Below are positions 1-7,341 of a DNA stretch of 48,966 nt, in pieces. The stretch covers positions 1 through 48,966 of the forward strand of contig NZ_JADEWT010000036.1 of NCBI RefSeq assembly GCF_015207505.1. The letters run 5' to 3'. This DNA is from Tychonema sp. LEGE 06208. Lineage in GTDB: Bacteria; Cyanobacteriota; Cyanobacteriia; Cyanobacteriales; Microcoleaceae. A model generated the notes under the pieces. That model saw nothing but the letters and a program-made list of their open reading frames with translations, was not told the DNA's origin and did not search any database. Positions within the stretch are counted from its first letter, which is position 1. Each line of letters opens with the position of its first letter. Position numbers and translations under genes: made by a program.

Positions 1-30
1 CCATGCCCCATGCCCCATGCCCCATGCCCC
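1..30. repeat. Heptamer STRR, (CCATGCC)4
   Basis: Four head-to-tail copies of CCATGCC open the window. This is a short tandemly repeated repetitive (STRR) heptamer of the kind common in filamentous cyanobacteria. The reverse complement of the same heptamer closes the window at 48944-48961. No coding function is seen. Confidence 0.85.
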
Positions 31-129
31 AAATAATTGTCCCCGCACCTACTCGCGAAGCAGGTACGGGGATTAATTTATCAAAAAAGTTGTGTTGTGC
101 AGCTCTAGTGCTGCGGGCGATCGAAGAGT

Positions 130-300
130 TCACATTTTCTTCATCCAATACTTTAACAAATTTTCCTTGACCATGTTCTGCCGCATAACTTCTAGCAGAT
201 ATTCCTGAGCTTGGTCTAGGCTTAAGCTTTTGACTTGTTCGCTGAGGACTTGCAGTTTGAACTGCTGTTCCATGCTGAGGCTGGTTGTAGGCATATCCAT
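130..300 (-). CDS. nblA: Phycobilisome degradation protein NblA
   Basis: NblA is a small adaptor that binds phycobiliproteins and the Clp protease and triggers phycobilisome breakdown under nutrient starvation. The open frame reaches back to 450, but I start at 300. That ATG follows GGAGGAG by about six bases and gives a 56-aa product, the usual NblA length (about 54-65 aa). Family residues are visible in SLSMEQQFKLQVLSEQV, then LSLDQAQEYLLEVMRQNMVKE and a basic C-terminus. The upstream 50 codons do not look like NblA. A sigma70-type promoter lies at 389-417, leaving an untranslated leader of about 80 bases. It is divergent from the cpcS/cpcG genes, so synthesis and breakdown genes of the antenna sit side by side. 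Confidence 0.88.
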   Translation of the reverse strand: MDMPTTSLSMEQQFKLQVLSEQVKSLSLDQAQEYLLEVMRQNMVKENLLKYWMKKM

Positions 301-388
301 AATTCGCTCCTCCAGTTTGCTGAGATCGATGCGAGATAGATCGAAATGACGTTTCGCAGGATTTGTTGTGTCTCCTACATTGTAAACT

Positions 389-417
389 ATCATAACATTC
401 GCTTGACAATATGTCCA
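389..417 (-). promoter_or_regulatory. Candidate sigma70 promoter of nblA
   Basis: On the minus strand TGGACA (412-417) is followed after 17 bases by TATGAT (389-394). Each hexamer matches the sigma70 consensus at five of six positions. Transcription would start near 382, about 80 bases before the nblA ATG. I looked for a GTA-N8-TAC NtcA site here and found none. Confidence 0.5.
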
Positions 418-528
418 AAGTAGACATTTTGAGACTAATTTGTGCCGCAAAAGTACATCTAAGTGGGGAGAGCTTTATCATAAAAAGGCGTAAAGACCGG
501 GAAGCCTAAGCCAAAGGAGTTAGTTTGT

Positions 529-1125
529 ATGGATGCAATGGAGTTTTTTCAGAGTAGTGCTGGAGAATGGCGTTCTCAGCGGAGCACTCACCACCTCGCT
601 TTCCGCCAAGCGGAGATTGGGGATTCAAATATTCAGGTAACGGCCCTAGGTGCGGATGACGCGCGAGTGGCTGAAATTTGCCAGATGCACGAGGTAGATC
701 CGAGTCGGGCTGCTGGGGGAGCATTTGTGACTTGGCACGGCACTATGGCGTGGGATAAGGATGATGAGAATCACAAGGGCTCTACCGTATTCGCGATCGT
801 CCCAGATCCTGAGAATCCGCGGCAGGGTTTGATGTTGCGGGAACGGGGCTATGCGGAAATTGTGCCGGTGGCCGGCCGTTTTGAGATGGATGATGAGGAT
901 GCGCTGCTGCTGATTACGGAATACGAGACGATGAGTTCGATCGAGCGTTTTTGGTTTGCCAATCCCAACGTGCGGATGCGGACGAGTAGCGTCAAGCGCT
1001 TTGGCGGTTTCAGCACTTCAACTTTTTGCACTGAAATTCGGGTGGAACCAGACTCGGATGCAACATCAGAAGCAGCAGGAGCTCAAGTGCCCGCCAGCGA
1101 GTTTTATTCGGCTCTGGGCTGGTAA
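529..1125 (+). CDS. cpcS: Phycobiliprotein lyase, CpcS/CpeS family
   Basis: Lyases of this family hold a bilin in a lipocalin-like barrel and attach it to the conserved Cys of phycocyanin or allophycocyanin beta subunits. The 198-aa product starts MDAMEFFQSSAGEWRSQR and carries family signatures: HHLAFRQAE, an ICQMHEVDPS segment, RERGYAEIVPV, and SSIERFWFANPNVRMRTSSV. Length and order fit full-length CpcS/CpeS proteins. The ATG at 529 follows an AAAGGAG about ten bases upstream. Its neighbour cpcG fits a phycobilisome assembly role. The exact substrate (Cys-84 of CpcB, ApcA/B or CpeB) cannot be read from the sequence, so the symbol is at family level. Confidence 0.9.
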   Translation: MDAMEFFQSSAGEWRSQRSTHHLAFRQAEIGDSNIQVTALGADDARVAEICQMHEVDPSRAAGGAFVTWHGTMAWDKDDENHKGSTVFAIVPDPENPRQGLMLRERGYAEIVPVAGRFEMDDEDALLLITEYETMSSIERFWFANPNVRMRTSSVKRFGGFSTSTFCTEIRVEPDSDATSEAAGAQVPASEFYSALGW

Positions 1126-1126
1126 T

Positions 1127-1256
1127 TTAGTCATTAGTCATTAGTCAGCAGTCAGCAGTCAGTAGTCATTAGTCAGCAGTGGGCTGAGTCTCGAAACGAC
1201 GCCAAAGTAATGACTAATGACCAATGACCAATGACTAATGACCAATGACTAATGAC
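1127..1256. repeat. Inverted heptamer STRR block between cpcS and cpcG
   Basis: Tandem heptamers of the type TCATTAG/TCAGCAG (about 1130-1180) are followed by their reverse complement TGACTAA/TGACCAA (about 1207-1256). The two halves could form one long imperfect hairpin downstream of the cpcS stop. The rest of the spacer up to 1417 holds the cpcG leader; no strong promoter hexamers stand out. Confidence 0.8.
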
Positions 1257-1417
1257 TTCCCCAAAGTCAACAAATGTTACAGATTGTTGCAAAAAATCAG
1301 GAAAACCAGATTTAGATTGCGGGAATCCCCTAATCTGTATGTTGGTTAGTTGTATCGTTATGCTGGCAGCTCGCGGTATCAACTATTTCTGAAATTTGAG
1401 ATAACGGAGATTATAAC

Positions 1418-2176
1418 GTGGCGCTTCCTTTGTTAAATTACGCCCCTAAGAGCCAAAATCAGCGTGTTGCTGGTTATGAAATAGGGGGCGACGAGCAGCC
1501 GAGAGTTTTCACAACTGAAAACGTGCTCTCGTCGGGAGACATGGAAAATTTGATTTGGGCTGGATATCGCCAGATTTACAGCGAACACCAAATCCTCAAG
1601 AGCAACCGCCAAACGTTTTTGGAGTCGCAACTGAAGTTCGGCCAGATTACGGTGCGGGATTTCATTCGCGGTTTGGCGACTTCGGCTCCTTTCTTGGAGC
1701 GGAATTACCAAACTAACAGCAACTACCGATTTGTGGAAATGTGCGTGCAGCGCGTTTTGGGTCGGGATGTGTACAGCGATCGCGAAAAGATTGCTTGGTC
1801 GATCGTGGTAGCCACTAAGGGGCCTCAAGGGTTTATTGACGAGTTGGTCAATAGCGAAGAGTACCTGGGCAAGTTTGGCTACGATACAGTACCTTACCAA
1901 CAGCGCCGGATTTTGCCTCAGCGTGTTGGAGGAGAAACTCCTTTCAACTTGAAGACTCCTCGCTACGGTGAGTACCACCGCTCGCAGCTAGGCTTCCCGC
2001 AAATCATTTGGCAGACGACTGTTCGCCGTTTTGTTCCTCAAGAGCAGCAAGCGAAGGCTGGCGATCCGTCCAACTATTTGGGTATGGCGCGGCAAGTCGC
2101 ACCTCCTGCTACTCCTCCGCAGCGGGTGCCGTTGGCCAATATCAATATCGAGACGATGGTTCCTTACCGTCGGTAA
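1418..2176 (+). CDS. cpcG: Phycobilisome rod-core linker CpcG
   Basis: CpcG links phycocyanin rods to the allophycocyanin core of the phycobilisome. The 252-aa product begins [17 protein letters not shown] and has the Pfam00427-type linker domain (about residues 15-180) with [49 protein letters not shown] and the [21 protein letters not shown] segment. A short Pro-rich tail ends in [12 protein letters not shown], typical of CpcG. The start is GTG at 1418 behind ACGGAGA, seven bases away. It follows cpcS on the same strand after a repeat-filled spacer, so it probably has its own promoter. Confidence 0.95.
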   Translation: MALPLLNYAPKSQNQRVAGYEIGGDEQPRVFTTENVLSSGDMENLIWAGYRQIYSEHQILKSNRQTFLESQLKFGQITVRDFIRGLATSAPFLERNYQTNSNYRFVEMCVQRVLGRDVYSDREKIAWSIVVATKGPQGFIDELVNSEEYLGKFGYDTVPYQQRRILPQRVGGETPFNLKTPRYGEYHRSQLGFPQIIWQTTVRRFVPQEQQAKAGDPSNYLGMARQVAPPATPPQRVPLANINIETMVPYRR

Positions 2177-2216
2177 TTGATGCTGCCTGGTGCGATTATT
2201 TGTGTCGGGCGATCGA

Positions 2217-2310
2217 TTTTGAGTCTAAAAGAATTTTGAGTTTTGAGTTTTGAGGTTTGAGTTTTTTGATAAACTTGGAATCCAAAACTCAGGACTCATA
2301 ATTTTTAGCC
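2217..2310. repeat. TTTTGAG simple repeats and inverse copy
   Basis: Several TTTTGAG heptamers (2217-2263) face CCAAAACTC and GGACTC copies of the inverse type near 2280-2300. The block lies between the convergent cpcG and lasso exporter genes and may fold as a bidirectional terminator, but there is no clean stem with a T tract. Confidence 0.5.
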
Positions 2311-2353
2311 CACATTCCGCCGTGGTAAAACTTCGTGTTACAGCGAACTCAGG

Positions 2354-3964
2354 TTAATTCGGCTCCACGACCTTACCGTAGTCTAATTTAATGATGCGAT
2401 CGCAAAAATCAAAATAGCGGTCATCGTGACTAATTGCCAGGACGGTTTTACCTCGGTGTTTTAACTCTGGTAACAGTTGTTTGTAGAAGATTTCTCGGAA
2501 GTTGGGATCTTGATCTGCTGCCCATTCATCGAATAAATAAATGGGACGATCTTCTAAATAAGCAGTTAGGAGTGCCAGACGTTTACGCTGTCCTTGGGAA
2601 AGTTCAATCGTGGAAAAACGACCATTTTTAATTTTCATTTTTTGGTCTAATTGAAGTTTTTTCAGATAATTATCCGCTTGAATATCTAGATTATCTAAAT
2701 CTAGTCCCAGCAAACGTTCAAATAAATAAAAATCATAAAATACAGTAGAAAACAACTGACGGTAATCTTGACGGTTACGATCGCTAACCATCTTAGCATC
2801 GAGATAAATCGCGCCCGCATCAGGAATATACAGTCCAGTAATTAGTTTTGCCAGAGTGGATTTACCACTACCATTTCCACCTACAATAAAAATTATTTCT
2901 CCTGGATATAACTTTAAATCAATTGGTCCCAATGTGAAACTTTCCTCCTGCTCTTTGCCGTAGGTATGACTAATACCAATGAGTTCAATACTCTGGAAAT
3001 TAAGCGGTGTTTGAAGTTCAGAAGAAAATGCTTCAGAACGACTAGCAAGTGATAACCCCAATTTTTCAATATTGTGCAACGCGACGCTGGCGCGACTCAA
3101 TCCAGGTAGCAAAGCAAGCGCTCGCTGTAACGGTTCAGTTAAATAAGTAATGACAAGTACGTAACCTGATAAAACAGTGGCATTAAGAGGCGTAAATTTG
3201 GGCAAAGCGAAGACTAATAAACCGACAATTACCAAGAATATTAATTGTCCAACGCCGTTAGAAATACCGAATAGTTTTACACATTCAATGTCGTAATAAA
3301 GAGTTGCTGCCGCTGTAATTTTCAGTTCTTCATTGACAAAAGCTTGATGGCGTTTGCTATTTAATTTTAGTTCTTTAATTCCATTAGTAATCGTGTGAAA
3401 ATGTTTAAATAAATTATCTTGCTCTTTTCGGGCAAGGCTGAGAAATACCTGAGCTTTTGCTGACAAAATTTTCAGCAATACTAAGGCAAATGTTAATGCG
3501 ATCGCCGTCACTAAAAATACTACCCACGACAACCAGTACAAGTATACCAAGCAACCTAAAATTAGTGCAATATCAATCCACAAAAAGGGGATGCTACCAA
3601 TCGTGTTGCCAATCATTTCGGTATCTTCTGTTAAAGTGGCTATAATCCGATTCGTCCCGATTTCTTCTAGATGCCGAAGGGGACAAGCTAAGATCCAATC
3701 ACTTAATTTCAACCGCAGTTCGTAAACGCTATTCTATGATACACTAGATAATAAATACTGAGATGTAAGATTAGTTAAAAAAGCGACGGTTGCTAATCCA
3801 ATAAAACCTAAAAAGAGTTGTTCTGTTTGATTAACAGTGCTACTAATGGCATTATTAATTAACGCAATTAATGAAGCGCTACAAGCCCCGCTGATTGAAC
3901 CTGTGAGGGCTGCGATCGCAACTGTAAACCAAGACGACTGGAGGAGAAACCACATCATCTTCAT
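2354..3964 (-). pseudogene. Lasso-peptide ABC exporter (permease-ATPase), interrupted by an amber codon
   Basis: This is a cyclic-peptide-type exporter with fused membrane and ATPase domains, in the McjD role of lasso clusters: it would export the mature peptide and give self-immunity. One reading frame runs from ATG 3964 to the stop at 2354 (536 positions) with a single internal TAG at 3734-3736 (position 77). Both sides read as one protein: hydrophobic helices MKMMWFLLQSSWFTVAIAAL before it, and NSVYELRLKLSDWILACPLR straight after it in the same frame. The ATPase is complete: Walker A GGNGSGKST (about 362-370), signature LSQGQ (455-459), Walker B IYLFDEW (475-481) and a switch His in AISHDD. 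It is therefore either a recent pseudogene, a readthrough case, two fragments (the second from TTG 3712), or a sequencing error. It is the last gene of the lasso operon. Confidence 0.8.
3734..3736 (-). other. In-frame amber stop inside the exporter gene
   Basis: The minus-strand codon is TAG, flanked by in-frame codons for SSVS and NSVYELR. From memory of related exporters, this position sits in the helix before the conserved ILACPLRHLEE segment and is often Gln. A single C-to-T change of CAG would explain it. The frame is otherwise open on both sides. Confidence 0.85.
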
Positions 3965-4025
3965 GATAATTCAACCTCAAAAAATGATTTTTATTTTGGG
4001 TTTTATAAAATACTAGAAATTAATT

Positions 4026-4445
4026 TTAAATTTCCAGGGTTTTTTTCAAATCGTGTTCCACATAATCTGGTTCACGAAATGGCTTACCATCTATCTCTAC
4101 CCAAGCATGAGCTTCAAATGGTTTAAGCTTCACTCCTGTACACCATAAAACTGACTGACCTTTGCTTAAAGCGAAAAGTACGAAAGCTAATGAGAATTCT
4201 AAGCAAGCAGATCTTCCCAAATAAAATGAGCTAGATTGATGTATGGCTGTCCACGCAGTGTCTGCTTCTTCCCTGCTCATTTTACGAAAGTAGGAACGTC
4301 TTGCTAGGCGAATAAACTTGACAATCGTTATAAGAGAAAAAAGTCGTAGCATGACATGTGCTGCGGTTAGAGCCAACAAACCTCTGAGCCTATCTACCCA
4401 TTTTAAGCTTGAGTCAATCGAACTCAATGACATTATTTTACTCAT
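4026..4445 (-). CDS. Lasso peptide leader peptidase B2 (transglutaminase-like)
   Basis: B2 is the cysteine protease that cuts the leader from the lasso precursor. The 139-aa protein matches the McjB C-terminal/B2 family: a basic N-terminal helix, then RSACLEF with the catalytic Cys81, and EAHAWVEIDGKP with His113 and Asp119, giving the expected Cys-His-Asp triad. Length is normal for a stand-alone B2 of a split-B cluster. ATG 4445 lies downstream of AGGAG at a rather long distance (about 12 bases); a second Met at residue 5 is possible. It is transcribed after B1 and before the exporter. The hydrophobic stretch at about 23-45 may contact the membrane. Confidence 0.88.
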   Translation of the reverse strand: MSKIMSLSSIDSSLKWVDRLRGLLALTAAHVMLRLFSLITIVKFIRLARRSYFRKMSREEADTAWTAIHQSSSFYLGRSACLEFSLAFVLFALSKGQSVLWCTGVKLKPFEAHAWVEIDGKPFREPDYVEHDLKKTLEI

Positions 4446-4556
4446 GATCGATATTTACTCCTGACACTAACGTTTATTGCCAATCTAGTTTTTAACTCAG
4501 TTATACTTGCTTAAAAAAATATTATAATTATTACTTAGCCAGCCACAATAGCTAGT

Positions 4557-4832
4557 TTATATACCGGTGGGTCTTCTGTCAAGCAAGCCAGCTTTTAACA
4601 GAGAAAAAACAAAATTCTCCATATCTTTTTTAATCACATCTTTTGAGGCATTATATGATTTTGATACTTCGTTGATTGCCAAATCAAATGAGTCATATTT
4701 TTCCAAAGCTTGCCAAAATTCAACTGCACTGTCTTTTAAAGCATAGTAAGTGTTTTTACGTAAATCCATTAAGATTATAACATCTTCAAGTATCGTTGTG
4801 GTAACGTATTTGGGAATATAAAATTTTGGCAT
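4557..4832 (-). CDS. Lasso peptide B1, PqqD-like RiPP recognition element
   Basis: B1 proteins bind the leader peptide through a PqqD-like winged-helix RRE fold and deliver it to the B2 protease and C cyclase. I start at ATG 4832 (MPKFYIPKYV), nine bases after AGGA, which gives 91 aa. The open frame extends eight codons upstream to a TTG without a good ribosome site. Family-like segments are VIILMDLRKNTYYALKDSAVEFW and a helical C-terminal half ending LLKAGLLDRR. The position between cyclase C and peptidase B2 is the usual one in split-B lasso operons. Confidence 0.85.
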   Translation of the reverse strand: MPKFYIPKYVTTTILEDVIILMDLRKNTYYALKDSAVEFWQALEKYDSFDLAINEVSKSYNASKDVIKKDMENFVFSLLKAGLLDRRPTGI

Positions 4833-4892
4833 TGTAATTTGTCCTGTTAAATACAAACAATGAAAATTAGCATCTTTAGACTTTAAGCATTT

Positions 4893-6749
4893 TCACTTTA
4901 AATAAGCTCGATCAAAAAAATGGTTAGAGTTAAGTACGCTACGCAGCCAAAACTCAACTTCTAATGTAATTTCAAATTGGCATAAACCTATATTAAATCC
5001 CATGCTAAAATTTTCTATTGCAATCCTAAATTTTTCTAGGTCTATTAATCCAAGGTCTGCTAAACAGGAACTTTGGAGCAATTCATTAACCTGGGTTTGA
5101 TTCTGCCGTATGCCGTCAAACATATCACGCGTGTAGTCACCTTTAGTTGTTCTGTTTAGTATAATCTCTGGTAAATCATAACGAAAGGCTGCATGTAGTA
5201 GTGGCTTAAACATAAATGGAGTGGTTTTTTCCTCAGTTCTTGCACAGAGACAAGCATCAACTACCAATGAGTCCAAATAAGGGACATCTAGATTGACGCC
5301 ATAAATTTCAGCTACCTGCTGGAGAATCCTGCAACTGCGCCCCATAGCATAAATACTCTCAATAGCACCATGCTGACCTGGCTGGTTTGAAAATGGTTTA
5401 GCATCTGCCATGTACTGTTGTAACTGCTGTATGACCAACTCAGTGGTTTTTTGTGTATACCAACTAGCACAACTTGGAGGACTAGACCAAGCTATAATTT
5501 TCTGAATTTGTTCATATGATATTTGACCACTTTTTAGTTTTTTAGTTTGCTGCAACAGCCAACGACGGTAAGAGGTAGTTGCCAGCTTTACAGAATTACT
5601 TATTAAAGCTATTGGTGAAATATTTTTAACTTTTGCCCAACCAAAAGAATGCCGAATTAGTGTACCTAAATGTGCATTCTGAACAAGATCTGCCAGATAT
5701 GAATAGGGTGCCAAAAGAACTGCGTCACCACCATCTCCGCTCAGATGCAACTGAGAGCCTTTCGACTTAACGACTTCTAGACCATAGAGAAATCGGCCCA
5801 AGGTAGTCGCAACTGGCGCAGGCTCATCGGTCATTGGCATTTCATCCAGATTGCTATAAGCCATAGGAAATTTGTTACTATCCAAAACTACGGAGCTAAT
5901 ATTGGGATAAAAACTAGCCGCCTGCTGTGCATACTTTAAATCTTCCAGCTCAGTAACAGAACTACTTGCAAACGTTATAGTGTGCAATTTACGACCCTGA
6001 TTAGCTAAAGTTTTAGCCGCTATTAAAGATAAGCTGGTAGAGTCCATACCACCACTCAGATCGCTAGTTACAATGTCGTATAAATCTACTCTTCGTTCAA
6101 CAGCAGCGATCAACTGTTCTCGTAACTGTTCGGCTGCTTCTAACCTGTCTTTAAGCTCTGTTGGCTCTGTCCAGTATGGCTCACAGACAACCTTGCCAGG
6201 GGATACTTGCAGATAGTGGCCTGGAGGAACTATTTGTATGTTGCAAAAAGGAGAGGAATTTTTATCTATACCTATCATTCCAGGATACATTAGCCAAGCA
6301 GCAAGCCAAGATAAATTTACTTTTGCATCGATCAGTTCTTTGATCGCAACACAATGCGAAGAATACACGATCGAAGAATTTTTTACCGTGTAAAATATGG
6401 GCTTAAGGCTTGCTCTATCTGTAAAAATATAATTTTGATTCCCATCTTTGACAATAAGGTTGTAATTACCTGGCAACTTCATTAAAATCCTGTAATCTTT
6501 AGTTCTTACAGCCAAATTAATTTGGTCAAATAGAGGCTCACTATGTATCAATAATCGACCAATAATCGCCAGCTCGACTTCTCCCTGAGATAAGTAAAAA
6601 TAGTCAGTTTTCTTCCAAGACCCGCAGAGGAAAAGATAACTTTTATCTTTCCATATAATCTGAGAGTTACAAGGCTTTGCGAAAGCTAGAGCAACATCTT
6701 CAGCTTCAGCTAAAAAGCCATAAAACCAACGAAACATTGTTTGCTTCAT
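4893..6749 (-). CDS. Lasso peptide macrolactam synthetase C (asparagine synthase-like)
   Basis: This enzyme adenylates the ring Asp/Glu side chain of the core and closes the isopeptide bond to residue 1. I choose ATG 6749 (618 aa); the frame is open to a TTG at 6779. The N-terminal half (about 10-200) resembles the glutaminase domain of asparagine synthetase B but does not start with the catalytic Met-Cys, as expected for lasso cyclases. The C-terminal synthetase domain has the pyrophosphate-binding loop SDLSGGMDS (SGGMDS at about 232-237), LHLSGDGGDAV and a late GDYTRDMF segment. Length fits the family. It lies directly downstream of the precursor gene, separated by a strong hairpin. Confidence 0.9.
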   Translation of the reverse strand: MKQTMFRWFYGFLAEAEDVALAFAKPCNSQIIWKDKSYLFLCGSWKKTDYFYLSQGEVELAIIGRLLIHSEPLFDQINLAVRTKDYRILMKLPGNYNLIVKDGNQNYIFTDRASLKPIFYTVKNSSIVYSSHCVAIKELIDAKVNLSWLAAWLMYPGMIGIDKNSSPFCNIQIVPPGHYLQVSPGKVVCEPYWTEPTELKDRLEAAEQLREQLIAAVERRVDLYDIVTSDLSGGMDSTSLSLIAAKTLANQGRKLHTITFASSSVTELEDLKYAQQAASFYPNISSVVLDSNKFPMAYSNLDEMPMTDEPAPVATTLGRFLYGLEVVKSKGSQLHLSGDGGDAVLLAPYSYLADLVQNAHLGTLIRHSFGWAKVKNISPIALISNSVKLATTSYRRWLLQQTKKLKSGQISYEQIQKIIAWSSPPSCASWYTQKTTELVIQQLQQYMADAKPFSNQPGQHGAIESIYAMGRSCRILQQVAEIYGVNLDVPYLDSLVVDACLCARTEEKTTPFMFKPLLHAAFRYDLPEIILNRTTKGDYTRDMFDGIRQNQTQVNELLQSSCLADLGLIDLEKFRIAIENFSMGFNIGLCQFEITLEVEFWLRSVLNSNHFFDRAYLK

Positions 6750-6900
6750 ATCTTTAATTAAGCTTTGAATTTTATACAATGCCGATCAAAACTTGTTGTT
6801 ATAAAGTCTTAGTACCTGTAAGTTTTTACTCTCAAACTACCCACAACTTTTTTTATTATTAGTTGTTGAAAACAGTATTTATCATGCTGTTGTGAAAATA

Positions 6901-6942
6901 TTCTGTAGCGCGAGCACCACGCTCGCGCTATAGTCTACAGAA
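6901..6942 (-). promoter_or_regulatory. Nested hairpin between lasso precursor and cyclase genes
   Basis: A perfect 10-bp stem TAGCGCGAGC / GCTCGCGCTA with loop ACCAC spans 6906-6930. Outer arms TTCTGTAG (6901-6908) and CTACAGAA (6935-6942) could form a competing pairing. On the transcript it follows the precursor stop by about 35 bases. It could act as a partial terminator or RNA stabiliser that gives more precursor than enzyme mRNA. Sequences of this type are also dispersed repeats in cyanobacteria. Confidence 0.6.
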
Positions 6943-6976
6943 CAAGCGGAAACGTTACAACCATAAGATACCCTAC

Positions 6977-7132
6977 TTACCAGTAGAATCTTCTCTGATC
7001 TCGCGTGTCAGCTAAACCACCACCCAACGTGGCTTCAACTACGTTGCCAAGTGGCAATAGTTGGGGAGCTTTATATGGCTTCAGTTTGATATCTTGAGCT
7101 TGGTTTTGTAATGATTGATGATCGGTGTTCAT
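6977..7132 (-). CDS. Lasso peptide precursor (A), core GGGLADTRDQRRFYW
   Basis: I read this 51-aa gene by hand from the region upstream of the cyclase. ATG 7132 follows AAGGAG at seven bases. The protein begins MNTDHQSLQNQAQDIKLKP. The leader has Y20, P23, L25, G29, T35 and G37, exactly the spacing YxxPxLxxxGxxxxxTxG known from lasso leaders. Thr35 is the conserved penultimate leader residue, so the leader should end at Leu36. The core is GGGLADTRDQRRFYW (15 aa): Gly1 can be joined to Asp9 for a nine-residue ring, leaving the tail QRRFYW with bulky plug candidates R11, R12, F13, Y14 and W15. Asp6-Thr7 lies inside the ring. Cleavage site and ring closure are inferences from family rules; the gene itself is directly visible. 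Confidence 0.9.
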   Translation of the reverse strand: MNTDHQSLQNQAQDIKLKPYKAPQLLPLGNVVEATLGGGLADTRDQRRFYW

Positions 7133-7232
7133 ACACTTCTCCTTTTTCAGCTTTTAGTAACTGCTTTTATAAATATATCACTAAGCCAGCAAGTTTTGGC
7201 TCAAAGCATTCATAGTTTTTTTTTTATCGTAG

Positions 7233-7246
7233 ATACCTTGAGGTAT
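7233..7246. promoter_or_regulatory. Inverted repeat in the divergent lasso/methyltransferase spacer
   Basis: ATACCT-TG-AGGTAT is a 14-bp inverted repeat with perfect 6-bp arms. It lies between the divergent starts at 7132 (minus) and 7342 (plus), about 100 bases from each. It may be an operator; no recognised regulator site was matched. The spacer is very AT-rich, including a T9 run at about 7216-7225, and no convincing -35/-10 pair was found. Confidence 0.3.
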
Positions 7247-7341
7247 TAAAAAAGCTTTTCAATTGAGATTTACAATATCGAATAAAATTAAAAATAAAAC
7301 TCAAAGAGATACAGCAAAATATTTGAATAGAGAGAAAAAAC

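Noticed and set aside
1433..1978. 181-aa minus-strand frame opposite cpcG
   Set aside because: It is antisense to a clear CpcG protein and has no family features.
7001..7020. Asp6 as the ring-closing residue of the lasso core
   Set aside because: Known lasso rings have seven to nine residues; only Asp9 gives an allowed ring from Gly1.
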